DNA of 44,906 nucleotides from a virus, in the IMG/VR virus record IMGVR_UViG_3300024518_005171, positions 1 to 44,906 of that record; one strand, 5' to 3'. Under the pieces are notes generated by a model. The model was not told the DNA's origin and made no database searches. It saw only the letters and a program-made list of their open reading frames with translations. Shown piece after piece: positions 28,625 to 36,938 of this stretch. Each line of letters begins with the position of its first letter. The stretch's first letter is position 1. The position numbers and the translations under genes were made by a program.

Positions 28625-29959
28625 ATGAACTATGATCTGGCACTAATAGCGGCAGTGCTAGAGACCAAAGACTTTAATGATGCGATTAAGACCGGAGCGT
28701 CGGCAGATATTCTCGAAGGAGATGCCCAAATCCATTGGGATGTTCTGTCGGCTCACTACGAGCAGTTTCACGAAGTTCCATCTCTTGCTCACTTTAAGAC
28801 ACTCTCTCCCTCATACGAACACGAACTGCCGACCGATTCAATTGAAGCGATCGTGCATGAATTAAAGACGATGAAGTTAGGTAACGATATAGATCGTGCC
28901 ATTCATCGTTTAGCCGAGGTCAACTCGGCAGACCCTTGGGAAGCAAAGAAAGCCTTTGTAGACTCCGCTGATCGTATAAACGTACGAAATCAACGGGGAA
29001 ATACCGATCATGTAGTTGGCGCCGACAAAGAAAAAGTCATGGAACTTCTAAGACGGATTCGCAGCGGCGAGGGACTACTGGGACATAGATGGCCGTGGGA
29101 CTACTTTAATCAAGAAACTCCTGGGATTGTCCCAGGGAACATCATCTATATGTATGGGAGACAAAAGAGTCGTAAAACGTTCATACTACTGTACATGGCC
29201 CTCTACTTCGCCTCGCAAGGGCTAAGAGTTCTATTCTTCACAAGAGAGATGTCAGCAGACGAGCTCAAGCTCAGAGCGTACGCCCTCGCATGCCAGTTCA
29301 ATTTTGGAGAATTCCTGAAGGGTCAAATCTCAACGGAAGCTACAGAGATACTGGGCGAAGTAATGGACGAACTAGCAGCGTCTAACCGTTTCATTATCAC
29401 CGACCAGGCCGATGGCATAGCAGGATATAAGGCTAAGGTGGAGGAGATCAAACCACACATAGTCATCCATGACTATTTCAAGGCGCTTGCAGATGACATG
29501 ATGGGAGATAACTCCCGAAACGAGCATAGGTATGTAGCTCGCACAGTAGACTTATTATGCGACTACCATACAAAATCAGCGAAGGTGCCCCTAATCATGT
29601 GCGGGCATGCCAATCGCGAGGGAGCGAAGACCAATGGAAAAAGCTCCACGGAACATGCCTGGAGTGACCACATCACACGAAGAGTGGACATGGCCATTCG
29701 CGTAATGTGCAGCGAAGAGGAAAACAAAATTGCGCTGGTCATAAATGAGGGCCGAAACATTCGGAAGCATATGTCTATCACAGTGGACGGCAGTCTCTGT
29801 GATGGCTTTGGTACCCAGCTAGAAACTCATACAGACTGGCTAGATGGAATGGAAGACATGAAAGAGCAAGAACAAGCAAGCAAGAAACGCAACAATAAAG
29901 GCGAACAAGCAAAATTTAGCGTCAAAGATTTCAGCAAGAAACGGTTTAGGAGTAGGTAA
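28625..29959 (+). CDS. Replicative DNA helicase, DnaB-like
   Basis: This encodes 444 residues. A small helical N-terminal domain (residues 1-100) resembles the DnaB N-terminal domain, and a RecA-like core follows. The core has GNIIYMYGRQKSRKTFILLY (171-190) at the P-loop position, VLFFTREMSADELKLR as the next DnaB-type motif, a Walker B-like HIVIHDYFKAL (278-288) and GHANREG after a beta strand. The P-loop reads GRQKSRKT instead of G-x4-GKT, with Arg in place of the second Gly. The C-terminus is basic. It would unwind DNA at the fork, and is joined by TAATG to the primase gene, a classic pairing. The gene begins a transcription unit with its own promoter and CGGAGG ribosome site. Confidence 0.88.
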   Translation: MNYDLALIAAVLETKDFNDAIKTGASADILEGDAQIHWDVLSAHYEQFHEVPSLAHFKTLSPSYEHELPTDSIEAIVHELKTMKLGNDIDRAIHRLAEVNSADPWEAKKAFVDSADRINVRNQRGNTDHVVGADKEKVMELLRRIRSGEGLLGHRWPWDYFNQETPGIVPGNIIYMYGRQKSRKTFILLYMALYFASQGLRVLFFTREMSADELKLRAYALACQFNFGEFLKGQISTEATEILGEVMDELAASNRFIITDQADGIAGYKAKVEEIKPHIVIHDYFKALADDMMGDNSRNEHRYVARTVDLLCDYHTKSAKVPLIMCGHANREGAKTNGKSSTEHAWSDHITRRVDMAIRVMCSEEENKIALVINEGRNIRKHMSITVDGSLCDGFGTQLETHTDWLDGMEDMKEQEQASKKRNNKGEQAKFSVKDFSKKRFRSR

Positions 29960-31008
29960 TGGAGGCGCAGGTACGTCGGGTCGCCGACAAATACCTGCAG
30001 AACGTGAGGGTAACGGGAGAAGATAACCTAAGAGCTGATTGTCCTCTCTGTGATAGACAAAGAACCTTTGTGGTTAGCATGAGCGAGGGAGTTTGGCATT
30101 GTTTCAAATGCCTTAAGGGTGGTACGCTTATCTGGCTCCTCAAATCACTAGGCCTCACGCATAAGCAGGTAGAACGATTCAGAAAGGAAATAGGACTTGC
30201 GCCACCGCTCCCTCTTGGACTGAAAAAGAGACTAGAGATGAAGCGCAGGGTAGTTCAGGAAATACCTGAATACATCCTAGCAGCCTATAAAAGTCCAGTT
30301 CCCTCGCTGGAAAAAGTAGGGTTTACACCTGAAACTTTGGCTACCTATGAGGTAGGATACGATAAACAGAACAAGCGCATAACGTTTCCTATACGAGACT
30401 ACCTAGGAAGGCTTATTGCAATCAGCGGAAGGTCCGAGAATGATTCCACATTTCCACGGTATAAGGTATATGATTCAGACCCCCAAAAAGGCGGTGAGCT
30501 GGAGGGGATAGTCCAAAATTATCTCCCCCGAAATCGGGACCATCTATACGGGTACAACACAGTGTTTCCGTATAGATTTTATAACCCCGACACACAGGGA
30601 CCCATAATTGTGGTGGAAGGCTTTAAGGGATGCTTATGGCTCAAGCAATTAGGGTTTGCCCATACAGTCGCGCTTATGGGGTACTCCATGACGCAAAAAC
30701 AACGAGGACTGCTCGGAAAACTACGAGGTCCTTACTACATAATGCTCGACCATGAGCCAGGAAAATCCTTTCCGGACAAATTTGGGAGGTGCGCCGCAGT
30801 AAAAATATCAGAGCGGCTGTCAAAGCTGGGCAGAACTTATCTCTGCCTATACCCGGGATTCGACGACTCTAATCCCTACGCAAATAAAAAGGAAGGTACC
30901 AGTCCAGATGACCTGGATTACTCCGAAGTTCAAGCAATGATCACTAACGCAAAAACCACAGCACAATTAGCTGCAAGACTCACAAACAATAGATGGAGCC
31001 GACAATGA
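29959..31008 (+). CDS. DnaG-type primase with zinc finger and TOPRIM domain
   Basis: This encodes 349 residues. The N-terminal zinc finger (C28, C31, C48, C51, with H47 adjacent) would recognise template DNA. The catalytic TOPRIM region has IIVVEGFKGCLWLKQLGF and YYIMLDHEPG as its acidic motifs, preceded by a DnaG-like RNA-polymerase subdomain (GVGYDK-type ITFPIRDYLGRLIAISGR). There is no helicase fusion; the helicase is the separate gene just upstream. The protein is shorter than cellular DnaG (about 580 residues) because it lacks the helicase-binding C-terminal domain. ATGA coupling to the next gene suggests stoichiometric production with the Cys-rich protein. Confidence 0.9.
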   Translation: MEAQVRRVADKYLQNVRVTGEDNLRADCPLCDRQRTFVVSMSEGVWHCFKCLKGGTLIWLLKSLGLTHKQVERFRKEIGLAPPLPLGLKKRLEMKRRVVQEIPEYILAAYKSPVPSLEKVGFTPETLATYEVGYDKQNKRITFPIRDYLGRLIAISGRSENDSTFPRYKVYDSDPQKGGELEGIVQNYLPRNRDHLYGYNTVFPYRFYNPDTQGPIIVVEGFKGCLWLKQLGFAHTVALMGYSMTQKQRGLLGKLRGPYYIMLDHEPGKSFPDKFGRCAAVKISERLSKLGRTYLCLYPGFDDSNPYANKKEGTSPDDLDYSEVQAMITNAKTTAQLAARLTNNRWSRQ

Positions 31009-32174
31009 GCCTAAACGCATTTAGACGAACCCTTAACCGCAGTCAAAGCACGAAACCTCCCACCGGGCGGGGGCCTTCTAGGCAACCGTGGGCACTTAAA
31101 CAGTTCTCAATGGATATAGGAGAACCCCCAGCAAAACTACGGGTTATCGCTCCTGGTCCAGATGGATTTTTCTGCTCCAATTCACACTTTGTAGGACGTA
31201 ATCGAAGATGCACACAGGATATCTTCGGAGGTAAGTGCGTCTATTGCCATGAGCAAGCCCGCGCCAAAGATAAACAAACTGCTCGAGACTTGAATAAGCG
31301 CTTCAAGTACACTCTTGAAGTAATTGACTTCCGCTATCACCACATTGTGGAGGAAGAAGTCAAAGGGGCCATGCGCAATGTACTCAAGCGATGCGCGTCA
31401 GATGATGTAGATCCAAAGTTCAAACGTGGCCGCGGATGTAAATATTGCTCCTCCTCAAAAGCTTCCGAAGCAGAACGACATGGGCCCGCTAGAAAAAGGT
31501 GGGAACTTAGCAGTAAGGGCTTTGAAACAGTAAGTAATCTCAATCGAGAACTCGCGGGACATGCAACCGCAGACGGCGAGGTTTACGATGCATACACGGT
31601 TGGATTCGAATGTGCAGAGTGTAGTGACCAATGCGATATCGAATTAGAGGGCGAACCTGTCCCTTTCGATGAAAAAGCACTTGCGAAAATTGAACCCGAT
31701 GATGTCGAAGCATGGGCAAATAGAGAGTACAAATGCGCCTGTGGATTCACCGCACTCCCTAAAGAGACGTGGATAGCAGTCAACGGGGATGATGAAGAAA
31801 TCCCGGGGGCAGAACGTCTTGGTATCTTCGAAAAATCAATCAGAGTCGACGTTAATGGCGAAAAGGGCAGAGACGGAAAACAGTATCGTACCTACCACAC
31901 CAGCGATAACAAAGACTTTGATATATGTCCTATCGACGTAGAGCTAGAAGACTATGTCAATCAAGATGAGATAGAAACTCTGATGAGGCCGATAAGCTTT
32001 GAGAATATCTATCGACCTGTTTGGGATATCAAACAAGAAGATCACGTAAATCAAGAAGAGTACATTCAGTCCGTTCTAGACGCACAGGCTGAGGTACTAA
32101 AAATCGAAAACCCGTACAAACCAGACGGCTCTCCGAAAGGAAGTACGTTCGGTGGTTTCCGCACACGGAGGTAG
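31005..32174 (+). CDS. Cysteine-rich zinc-binding replication protein (possible SSB)
   Basis: This encodes 389 residues from the ATG at 31005, which forms an ATGA junction with the primase; an ATG 12 bases upstream gives a longer form. Thirteen cysteines occur, many in zinc-type pairs: CVYC, CKYC, CAECSDQC and CACG. The N-terminus is basic, and the C-terminal region is acidic and ends FGGFRTRR. A position between primase and polymerase and a zinc-containing body recall T4 gp32-type single-strand binding proteins, but no OB-fold signature can be read directly. It might instead be a primase or helicase loader. The function is inferred from context. Confidence 0.7.
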   Translation: MSLNAFRRTLNRSQSTKPPTGRGPSRQPWALKQFSMDIGEPPAKLRVIAPGPDGFFCSNSHFVGRNRRCTQDIFGGKCVYCHEQARAKDKQTARDLNKRFKYTLEVIDFRYHHIVEEEVKGAMRNVLKRCASDDVDPKFKRGRGCKYCSSSKASEAERHGPARKRWELSSKGFETVSNLNRELAGHATADGEVYDAYTVGFECAECSDQCDIELEGEPVPFDEKALAKIEPDDVEAWANREYKCACGFTALPKETWIAVNGDDEEIPGAERLGIFEKSIRVDVNGEKGRDGKQYRTYHTSDNKDFDICPIDVELEDYVNQDEIETLMRPISFENIYRPVWDIKQEDHVNQEEYIQSVLDAQAEVLKIENPYKPDGSPKGSTFGGFRTRR

Positions 32175-32184
32175 GCCCTAGTGG

Positions 32185-32204
32185 CCCCCTCCGTTGTGAG
32201 GGGG
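32185..32204 (+). promoter_or_regulatory. Hairpin just upstream of a ribosome site
   Basis: CCCCCTC and GAGGGGG form a perfect 7-bp GC stem with a six-base loop. It ends three bases before the Shine-Dalgarno GGAGG (32208-32212) of the gene at 32218. No T-tract follows, so it is not a terminator. It may stabilise the mRNA end or modulate translation. Confidence 0.5.
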
Positions 32205-32217
32205 TCCGGAGGACCTA

Positions 32218-33321
32218 ATGTCAATTCTAAATATAAATTCTGCTACGCAAAAAGTTCTAGGAAATGCTGCTATGTCAATCGACGGAGACACCGTATACCT
32301 ACAAAGCACTGATAAGGCATGGAATTTAGCTCTCGCCGGCGGATCTCTCGATCTCCCCGACCAAATACTAGACCTTCTAGAGGAGTTCCCCCGTGTAGAC
32401 TGGAAAATATTAAATGCGCGGACCATCGACGTAGAGGTAGGAAAGTTTGCCCCCGAAAGAGGTAGAGCGTTCCTCCCTATTGAAATACCCAACACATGGT
32501 CATACGTAGGGACACGTACCGCGGCTGAATACTTGGAGAAGCGTTTAGGCTGCTTAACGGAGGACGGGATAAATATTAACGCGCGTATACGAAACGCGGA
32601 CTTGCGAGTCTATTATGGCGTTGATCCTGACCACGCAGCTAGACGAGAAAACCATCACGCAATACCTCGAGGACAACAAAAGTCCTATGCATTTTATGTG
32701 GGCGAGAGGGTCCTATCAATAGATGCCAATTTGGCTAATACATTCATAGAACTTGGTATGGATCTTAATGCCCCATTCGAAGGGGCCAACGATGCACCCC
32801 CCTATGTAGGAGTCCTAGGAGATTCCGGGAGCGCAACAGTCTACGGTATTCTGACGCCCACCAAGCGCAGCGGAATAGTCAAAGATGCTTACCACAGGAA
32901 AATATTCGGCGATGCAGCCGAGGTCAGTTGGGTGTCAGAGCAAACAGCCTGGCGTCAATTAAAAGATGCTCACTTATATGCTCCTCCCATTAATTTAGAG
33001 AGCATAGAGACATTCCTAGACGCGCTACAGGCACACAGAATCCAGTTTGCAATCGGTGCTCTCCGCTGGGGGGGTATCGAGGACGAAGAAATCCTTCGGG
33101 TTATGAGAGACGCAGCTGAGAAAGCATTGGTAGACACACATCAAGGACTCTTGGAAGAGATTAAAACCCTACATAATCTGACCAGACGCCCCCTTGAATG
33201 GGAAGTAAAGCGTCTCTGCGAAAAAATGGAATCACTTCAAGACGCCTTAGGAAATGAACTAGACCTTGGGCTACTTCCAAAGCTCGTACAGAAAGCCGGG
33301 AGACCAATATGCGCTTCGTAA
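32218..33321 (+). CDS. Unknown protein between SSB-like and polymerase genes
   Basis: This encodes 367 residues, with a strong GGAGG five bases before the ATG. It overlaps the DNA polymerase gene by 13 bases. The N-terminal 100 residues look beta-rich (AMSIDGDTVYLQSTDKAWNL), the middle has an exposed-loop region rich in Asp, Pro and Gly, and the last 100 residues are helical (RRPLEWEVKRLCEKMESLQD). I recognise no catalytic motif. Being coupled to the polymerase, it is a candidate polymerase accessory, clamp-like or nuclease-partner protein, but this rests only on gene order. Confidence 0.75.
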   Translation: MSILNINSATQKVLGNAAMSIDGDTVYLQSTDKAWNLALAGGSLDLPDQILDLLEEFPRVDWKILNARTIDVEVGKFAPERGRAFLPIEIPNTWSYVGTRTAAEYLEKRLGCLTEDGININARIRNADLRVYYGVDPDHAARRENHHAIPRGQQKSYAFYVGERVLSIDANLANTFIELGMDLNAPFEGANDAPPYVGVLGDSGSATVYGILTPTKRSGIVKDAYHRKIFGDAAEVSWVSEQTAWRQLKDAHLYAPPINLESIETFLDALQAHRIQFAIGALRWGGIEDEEILRVMRDAAEKALVDTHQGLLEEIKTLHNLTRRPLEWEVKRLCEKMESLQDALGNELDLGLLPKLVQKAGRPICAS

Positions 33322-35165
33322 TTATGCCTTCTACTCCAACCTATGTTCACGATCAGGCCATGATTGAACAAACGATACGCAGGTGTCAGGATTCAAAACT
33401 CCTGGGAGTAGATACAGAAACACTAGGTAAAAAATACACCAATATGACAGACCAGATAGTCGTTTTGGGCCTATCTCCAGACGATGAATCTCGCTACATG
33501 ATCCCACGAAAATACCTTCAACATTTTAAGTGTATCCTTGAAGATGAAACCATCCCAAAGGCCCTTACAAACATAAAATTTGACGCGCATCGTTTCGCGA
33601 ATGCAGGGATTTCATTAAAAGGCGCATGGGCCGACACTGTAGTTTTAGACTTCTTACTAGACGAGGACACCAGAGAAAACAAGCATGGACTTAAGCCGTG
33701 TGCTCAGGATTATCTGGGTCTTCCAATGGCTGAATACAAAGAGTTATTCGGAAATGACGATATCAGCCAGATACAGCCCGGTCACCCTAAGTGGAAACAG
33801 TTCCTAGATTACTCCACACTCGACCCTTGGGCATCTAGAAAGGTAGCGATCTACTTACTAGAAAAGCTCGCGGAGATACGCCTATGGCATGACCGAGAAA
33901 TTACGCTTGCCGACCACTATTGGGAGGTAGAGGAGCCACAACTAAAGTGTCTCTATGCGATGGAAAGAAGAGGAGTACGGGTAGATGCCCAGCACCTAAT
34001 CTCTGTAGGGCAGCGGCTCGAAGTTGAAATGAACGATATTGCGGCAAAGCTTAATGCTGCAGTAGGGCGTCCCATTAATCCCGATAGCCCTCAACAAATA
34101 GGGGCATACCTATTTGACACCATTGGCTTAAGCCCGATGGGCTATACAGACACAGGAAGACCAAAAACAGACCAAAACACTCTCTCTTACTTTGCCAAGA
34201 AAGGGGTAGAGGAATGCGCACTAGTACTCGCCTACAAAAAGGCATCCAAGATGAAGGGTACATACTGCAAGGGGCTTCTAAAACTAATCCACACTGACGG
34301 GAAAGTTCATACTACCTATAGTCCTACTAAAGTCACTGGACGATTAGGATCACAAAAGCCTAATCTCCAAAACGTCCCTCGCCCAGACTGGGATAGGCAT
34401 AACATTAGAGAAGCGTTTATCCCCGACGAAGGGCACGTATTCATCGTAGCTGACTACTCCCAACTGGAAATGCGTGTGTTAGCCGAGGCGGCCAGTGAGC
34501 ACTCAATGATAGAGGCAATCCGTAATGGGCTAGATATGCACTGTTTTACCGCTTCTATGATGTTTGATACTTCCTACGAAGAGATGTATCAAAAAGCAAA
34601 AGTAGAAGGAGATCCTGCCTGGGGTGCTAAACGTTCGGCTGCCAAAGCAATCGGCTTCGGTCTTGTCTATGGCAAAACTGCCTACGGACTATCCGCGGAC
34701 TTAAAAATAAGTCGGGAAGAGGCAGAGGAATTCATAGAGAAATTCTTCAATGCGTTCCCGGGCGTCCGTACGTACATCACGTCATATATCAAAGCGGCCA
34801 AGCGATTTGGTTACGTTCAAACTATCCAAGGCAGGTTCCGGAGGCTGTCTAAAATAGGTAGTCCGAACCCTCGGGTAAGAGCTCATGCAGAACGCCAGGC
34901 CATAAACGCGCCCATCCAGGGCAGCGCGGCCGACATTGTAAAGAATGCGATGATCAAGATCTCGGTAGACGGCGAACTTGAGCATCTAGGGTTTCGTCTA
35001 CTAATGCAAGTTCACGATGAACTTATAGGTCAATGCCCAAAAGAAACTGCTCAAGAGTGCGCCGAGATCATCAAGCACTACATGGAGAATCCATTCTTAG
35101 ATCCCCTATCTGTGCCCCTCGTCACAGAACCCAAAATTGTATCGAACTGGAAGGAAGGAAAATGA
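33309..35165 (+). CDS. Family A DNA polymerase with 3'-5' exonuclease
   Basis: This 618-residue protein is the replicative polymerase. The DEDDy proofreading domain shows DTE (35-37), NIKFDAH (D92) and YSTLD (Y168, D172). The polymerase domain has motif A VADYSQLEMR (D382), motif B RSAAKAIGFGLVYG (R442, K446, F450, Y454) and motif C QVHDE (H569, D570, E571). F450 aligns with Phe762 of E. coli Pol I. There is no 5'-3' exonuclease domain, as in T7-like and other phage enzymes. ATG 33309 is preferred because GGGAG lies seven bases upstream; a second ATG follows five codons later. It overlaps genes on both sides and so sits within one operon with RecA. Confidence 0.96.
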   Translation: MRFVIMPSTPTYVHDQAMIEQTIRRCQDSKLLGVDTETLGKKYTNMTDQIVVLGLSPDDESRYMIPRKYLQHFKCILEDETIPKALTNIKFDAHRFANAGISLKGAWADTVVLDFLLDEDTRENKHGLKPCAQDYLGLPMAEYKELFGNDDISQIQPGHPKWKQFLDYSTLDPWASRKVAIYLLEKLAEIRLWHDREITLADHYWEVEEPQLKCLYAMERRGVRVDAQHLISVGQRLEVEMNDIAAKLNAAVGRPINPDSPQQIGAYLFDTIGLSPMGYTDTGRPKTDQNTLSYFAKKGVEECALVLAYKKASKMKGTYCKGLLKLIHTDGKVHTTYSPTKVTGRLGSQKPNLQNVPRPDWDRHNIREAFIPDEGHVFIVADYSQLEMRVLAEAASEHSMIEAIRNGLDMHCFTASMMFDTSYEEMYQKAKVEGDPAWGAKRSAAKAIGFGLVYGKTAYGLSADLKISREEAEEFIEKFFNAFPGVRTYITSYIKAAKRFGYVQTIQGRFRRLSKIGSPNPRVRAHAERQAINAPIQGSAADIVKNAMIKISVDGELEHLGFRLLMQVHDELIGQCPKETAQECAEIIKHYMENPFLDPLSVPLVTEPKIVSNWKEGK

Positions 35166-35299
35166 AATCCAAGAAAGAAACAGCAAAAGAAGAGCCGATG
35201 ATGGAAAAACGCGCAGTCGTACAGACCCAAGCAGAAAAGAAAGCCCATGACAAAGAAGCAAAAAAACACGGGCAGGTATCTACGGGAGGAAAGCAATGA
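35162..35299 (+). CDS. Small Lys/Glu-rich protein (45 aa)
   Basis: A 45-residue frame starts [20 protein letters not shown]. Its ATG overlaps the polymerase stop as ATGA, with AAGGAAGGAA immediately upstream, and its stop overlaps the RecA start in the same way. It therefore fills the gap between these genes precisely. The composition is highly charged (Lys, Glu, Gln, Ala), probably one helix or disordered. It may be a small partner of the polymerase or RecA. No family is recognised. Confidence 0.7.
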   Translation: MKSKKETAKEEPMMEKRAVVQTQAEKKAHDKEAKKHGQVSTGGKQ

Positions 35300-36318
35300 G
35301 CCGGAAAAAGAAAACCTCTGCTGCTGACCTACGAGCAAAGCGAGAGGAAACTATAGCATCTATTGTTGCTAGAACTCGGACTGCGTACGGAGAGGACTCC
35401 TTAGGTACCCTAGAAGGAAAACATGCACTAAAGAGCCACAATGACGGGGCCATATCTACTGGGTCAATTGGGATAGACAAGATACTTGGCGGCGGTCTTC
35501 CAAGAGGACGGATCATAGAAATATATGGGCAGTACGGAGGAGGTAAGACAACTCTCGCATTGCATGTAATCTCCGAGTGCCAAAAGTCAGGTGGAATTGC
35601 TGCATTTATCGATGCAGAGCATTCATTGGATCCCGTGTATGCGGCCGCATTAGGGGTTAACCTGTCAGAACTACTGTTAGCGCAGCCCGAAAGCGGTGAG
35701 CAAGCACTGCAGCTGCTAAAGACACTTGTGTCCTCGGGAGATGTGCAACTTGTTATTGTAGACTCCGTGGCGGCATTAGTACCTCAAGCGGAGCTCGCTG
35801 GAGATATCGGCGACACACACGTAGGATTACAGGCGCGTCTTATGAGTCAGGCCCTTCGCATTCTCACTGCAGAGGTCCAGAGCACCAACACCTGCGTCGT
35901 ATTTATAAATCAGTTGCGCTCAAAGATTGGAGTGCGCTTTGGCAGCCCTGAAACTACCCCAGGAGGTAATGCACTAAAGTTCTACTCGTCTGTTCGAATC
36001 GATATTCGACGTATCGGAGCTCTCAAGAAAGGGGACGTGGATATCGGAAATCGTGTCCGTGTAAAGGTTATGAAGAACAAGGTAGCTCCGCCCTTCCGCA
36101 AGTGCGAAATAGACCTCGTATTCGGTGTGGGAATCTGTAAGGGATCAGAGCTGCTCGACTATGGAGTGGTTCAAGGGATCATAAACAAAAAGGGAGCATG
36201 GTACAGCTTGGCTACTGGAGAGAAACTAGGTCAGGGGAGGGCTCCCGTGATTAAGCAGCTCCTTACATATCCAAAAGTGGTCGATGAAATACGAGAAAAA
36301 GCCATGAGTGACTCATGA
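35296..36318 (+). CDS. recA: RecA recombinase
   Basis: This 340-residue protein closely follows bacterial RecA. It has the P-loop GQYGGGKTT (78-86, in place of the usual GPESSGKTT), [10 protein letters not shown] with catalytic Glu108, Walker [13 protein letters not shown], the loop 1 region [20 protein letters not shown], the filament/L2 region [20 protein letters not shown], and [17 protein letters not shown]. The acidic C-terminal tail of cellular RecA is absent. It would pair homologous strands during recombination-dependent replication and repair. Phages usually carry UvsX-type proteins, so this full bacterial-type RecA suggests acquisition from a host. It is ATGA-coupled to genes on both sides. 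Confidence 0.97.
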   Translation: MSRKKKTSAADLRAKREETIASIVARTRTAYGEDSLGTLEGKHALKSHNDGAISTGSIGIDKILGGGLPRGRIIEIYGQYGGGKTTLALHVISECQKSGGIAAFIDAEHSLDPVYAAALGVNLSELLLAQPESGEQALQLLKTLVSSGDVQLVIVDSVAALVPQAELAGDIGDTHVGLQARLMSQALRILTAEVQSTNTCVVFINQLRSKIGVRFGSPETTPGGNALKFYSSVRIDIRRIGALKKGDVDIGNRVRVKVMKNKVAPPFRKCEIDLVFGVGICKGSELLDYGVVQGIINKKGAWYSLATGEKLGQGRAPVIKQLLTYPKVVDEIREKAMSDS

Positions 36319-36938
36319 TTGAGGGGCCTTACTCTGACGTACAATGTCGTAAATGCGGAGAGACTGGCATTGTACGTATTGGTCGCCGACTCAAAAACGG
36401 TCAATACAAAGTAAAGGACTTTATACAACACAAACCAGACTGTGCAAACGTGGGTACCTCGTCGCAACCTAGGCACTTACGAAAGAAGGGATGGCGACCC
36501 CAAGAAAAGCGAGCCAACAAACTAGTTGGCGCTAGAGCAACTCCCGCTTCGGGGGCACTTAATCAAGATGGGGATGGCAGAGAATTTCATGGCTGGCGCG
36601 TCGAAGCCAAACAAACCACAAAAGCCTCATACACACTTACTCAAAATGTATGGCAAAAGCTGACGTACGGCGCGCTTAGCAACGGAGAAGAACCACTTCT
36701 ACACGTGGAGAGTAGATCTGGTCACTCTACAGAGAGAAGAGTGGTCATTCTAGCTCCTATGTATGAAGCACTCCAAGGAACCCCCTCCTCGATAAAGTCG
36801 ATGGGAAGAGTCAGCACCACTCACAGAATTGGCGGCTATGGAGCGGGACCGTTCAAAGTTGAACTAGACCCACCTGGCGTCGAAATGGACGAAGGATATT
36901 TTCGCCGCTTAAAGGAAGAATACGATGGAAATAGTTGA
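36315..36938 (+). CDS. Zinc-finger plus PD-(D/E)XK-type nuclease, possible resolvase
   Basis: This encodes 207 residues. The N-terminus has a C-x2-C...H-x3-C zinc site (C11, C14, H39, C43). A nuclease-like core follows: [16 protein letters not shown], with D85/D87 and the E-x-K pair E97 and K99, then [14 protein letters not shown], in the order of PD-(D/E)XK enzymes such as archaeal Hjc-type junction resolvases. The C-terminus is a charged tail. It is ATGA-coupled to RecA and precedes the Cas4/RecB-type nuclease, so a role in branched-DNA processing is likely. The exact substrate is inferred. Confidence 0.65.
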   Translation: MIEGPYSDVQCRKCGETGIVRIGRRLKNGQYKVKDFIQHKPDCANVGTSSQPRHLRKKGWRPQEKRANKLVGARATPASGALNQDGDGREFHGWRVEAKQTTKASYTLTQNVWQKLTYGALSNGEEPLLHVESRSGHSTERRVVILAPMYEALQGTPSSIKSMGRVSTTHRIGGYGAGPFKVELDPPGVEMDEGYFRRLKEEYDGNS

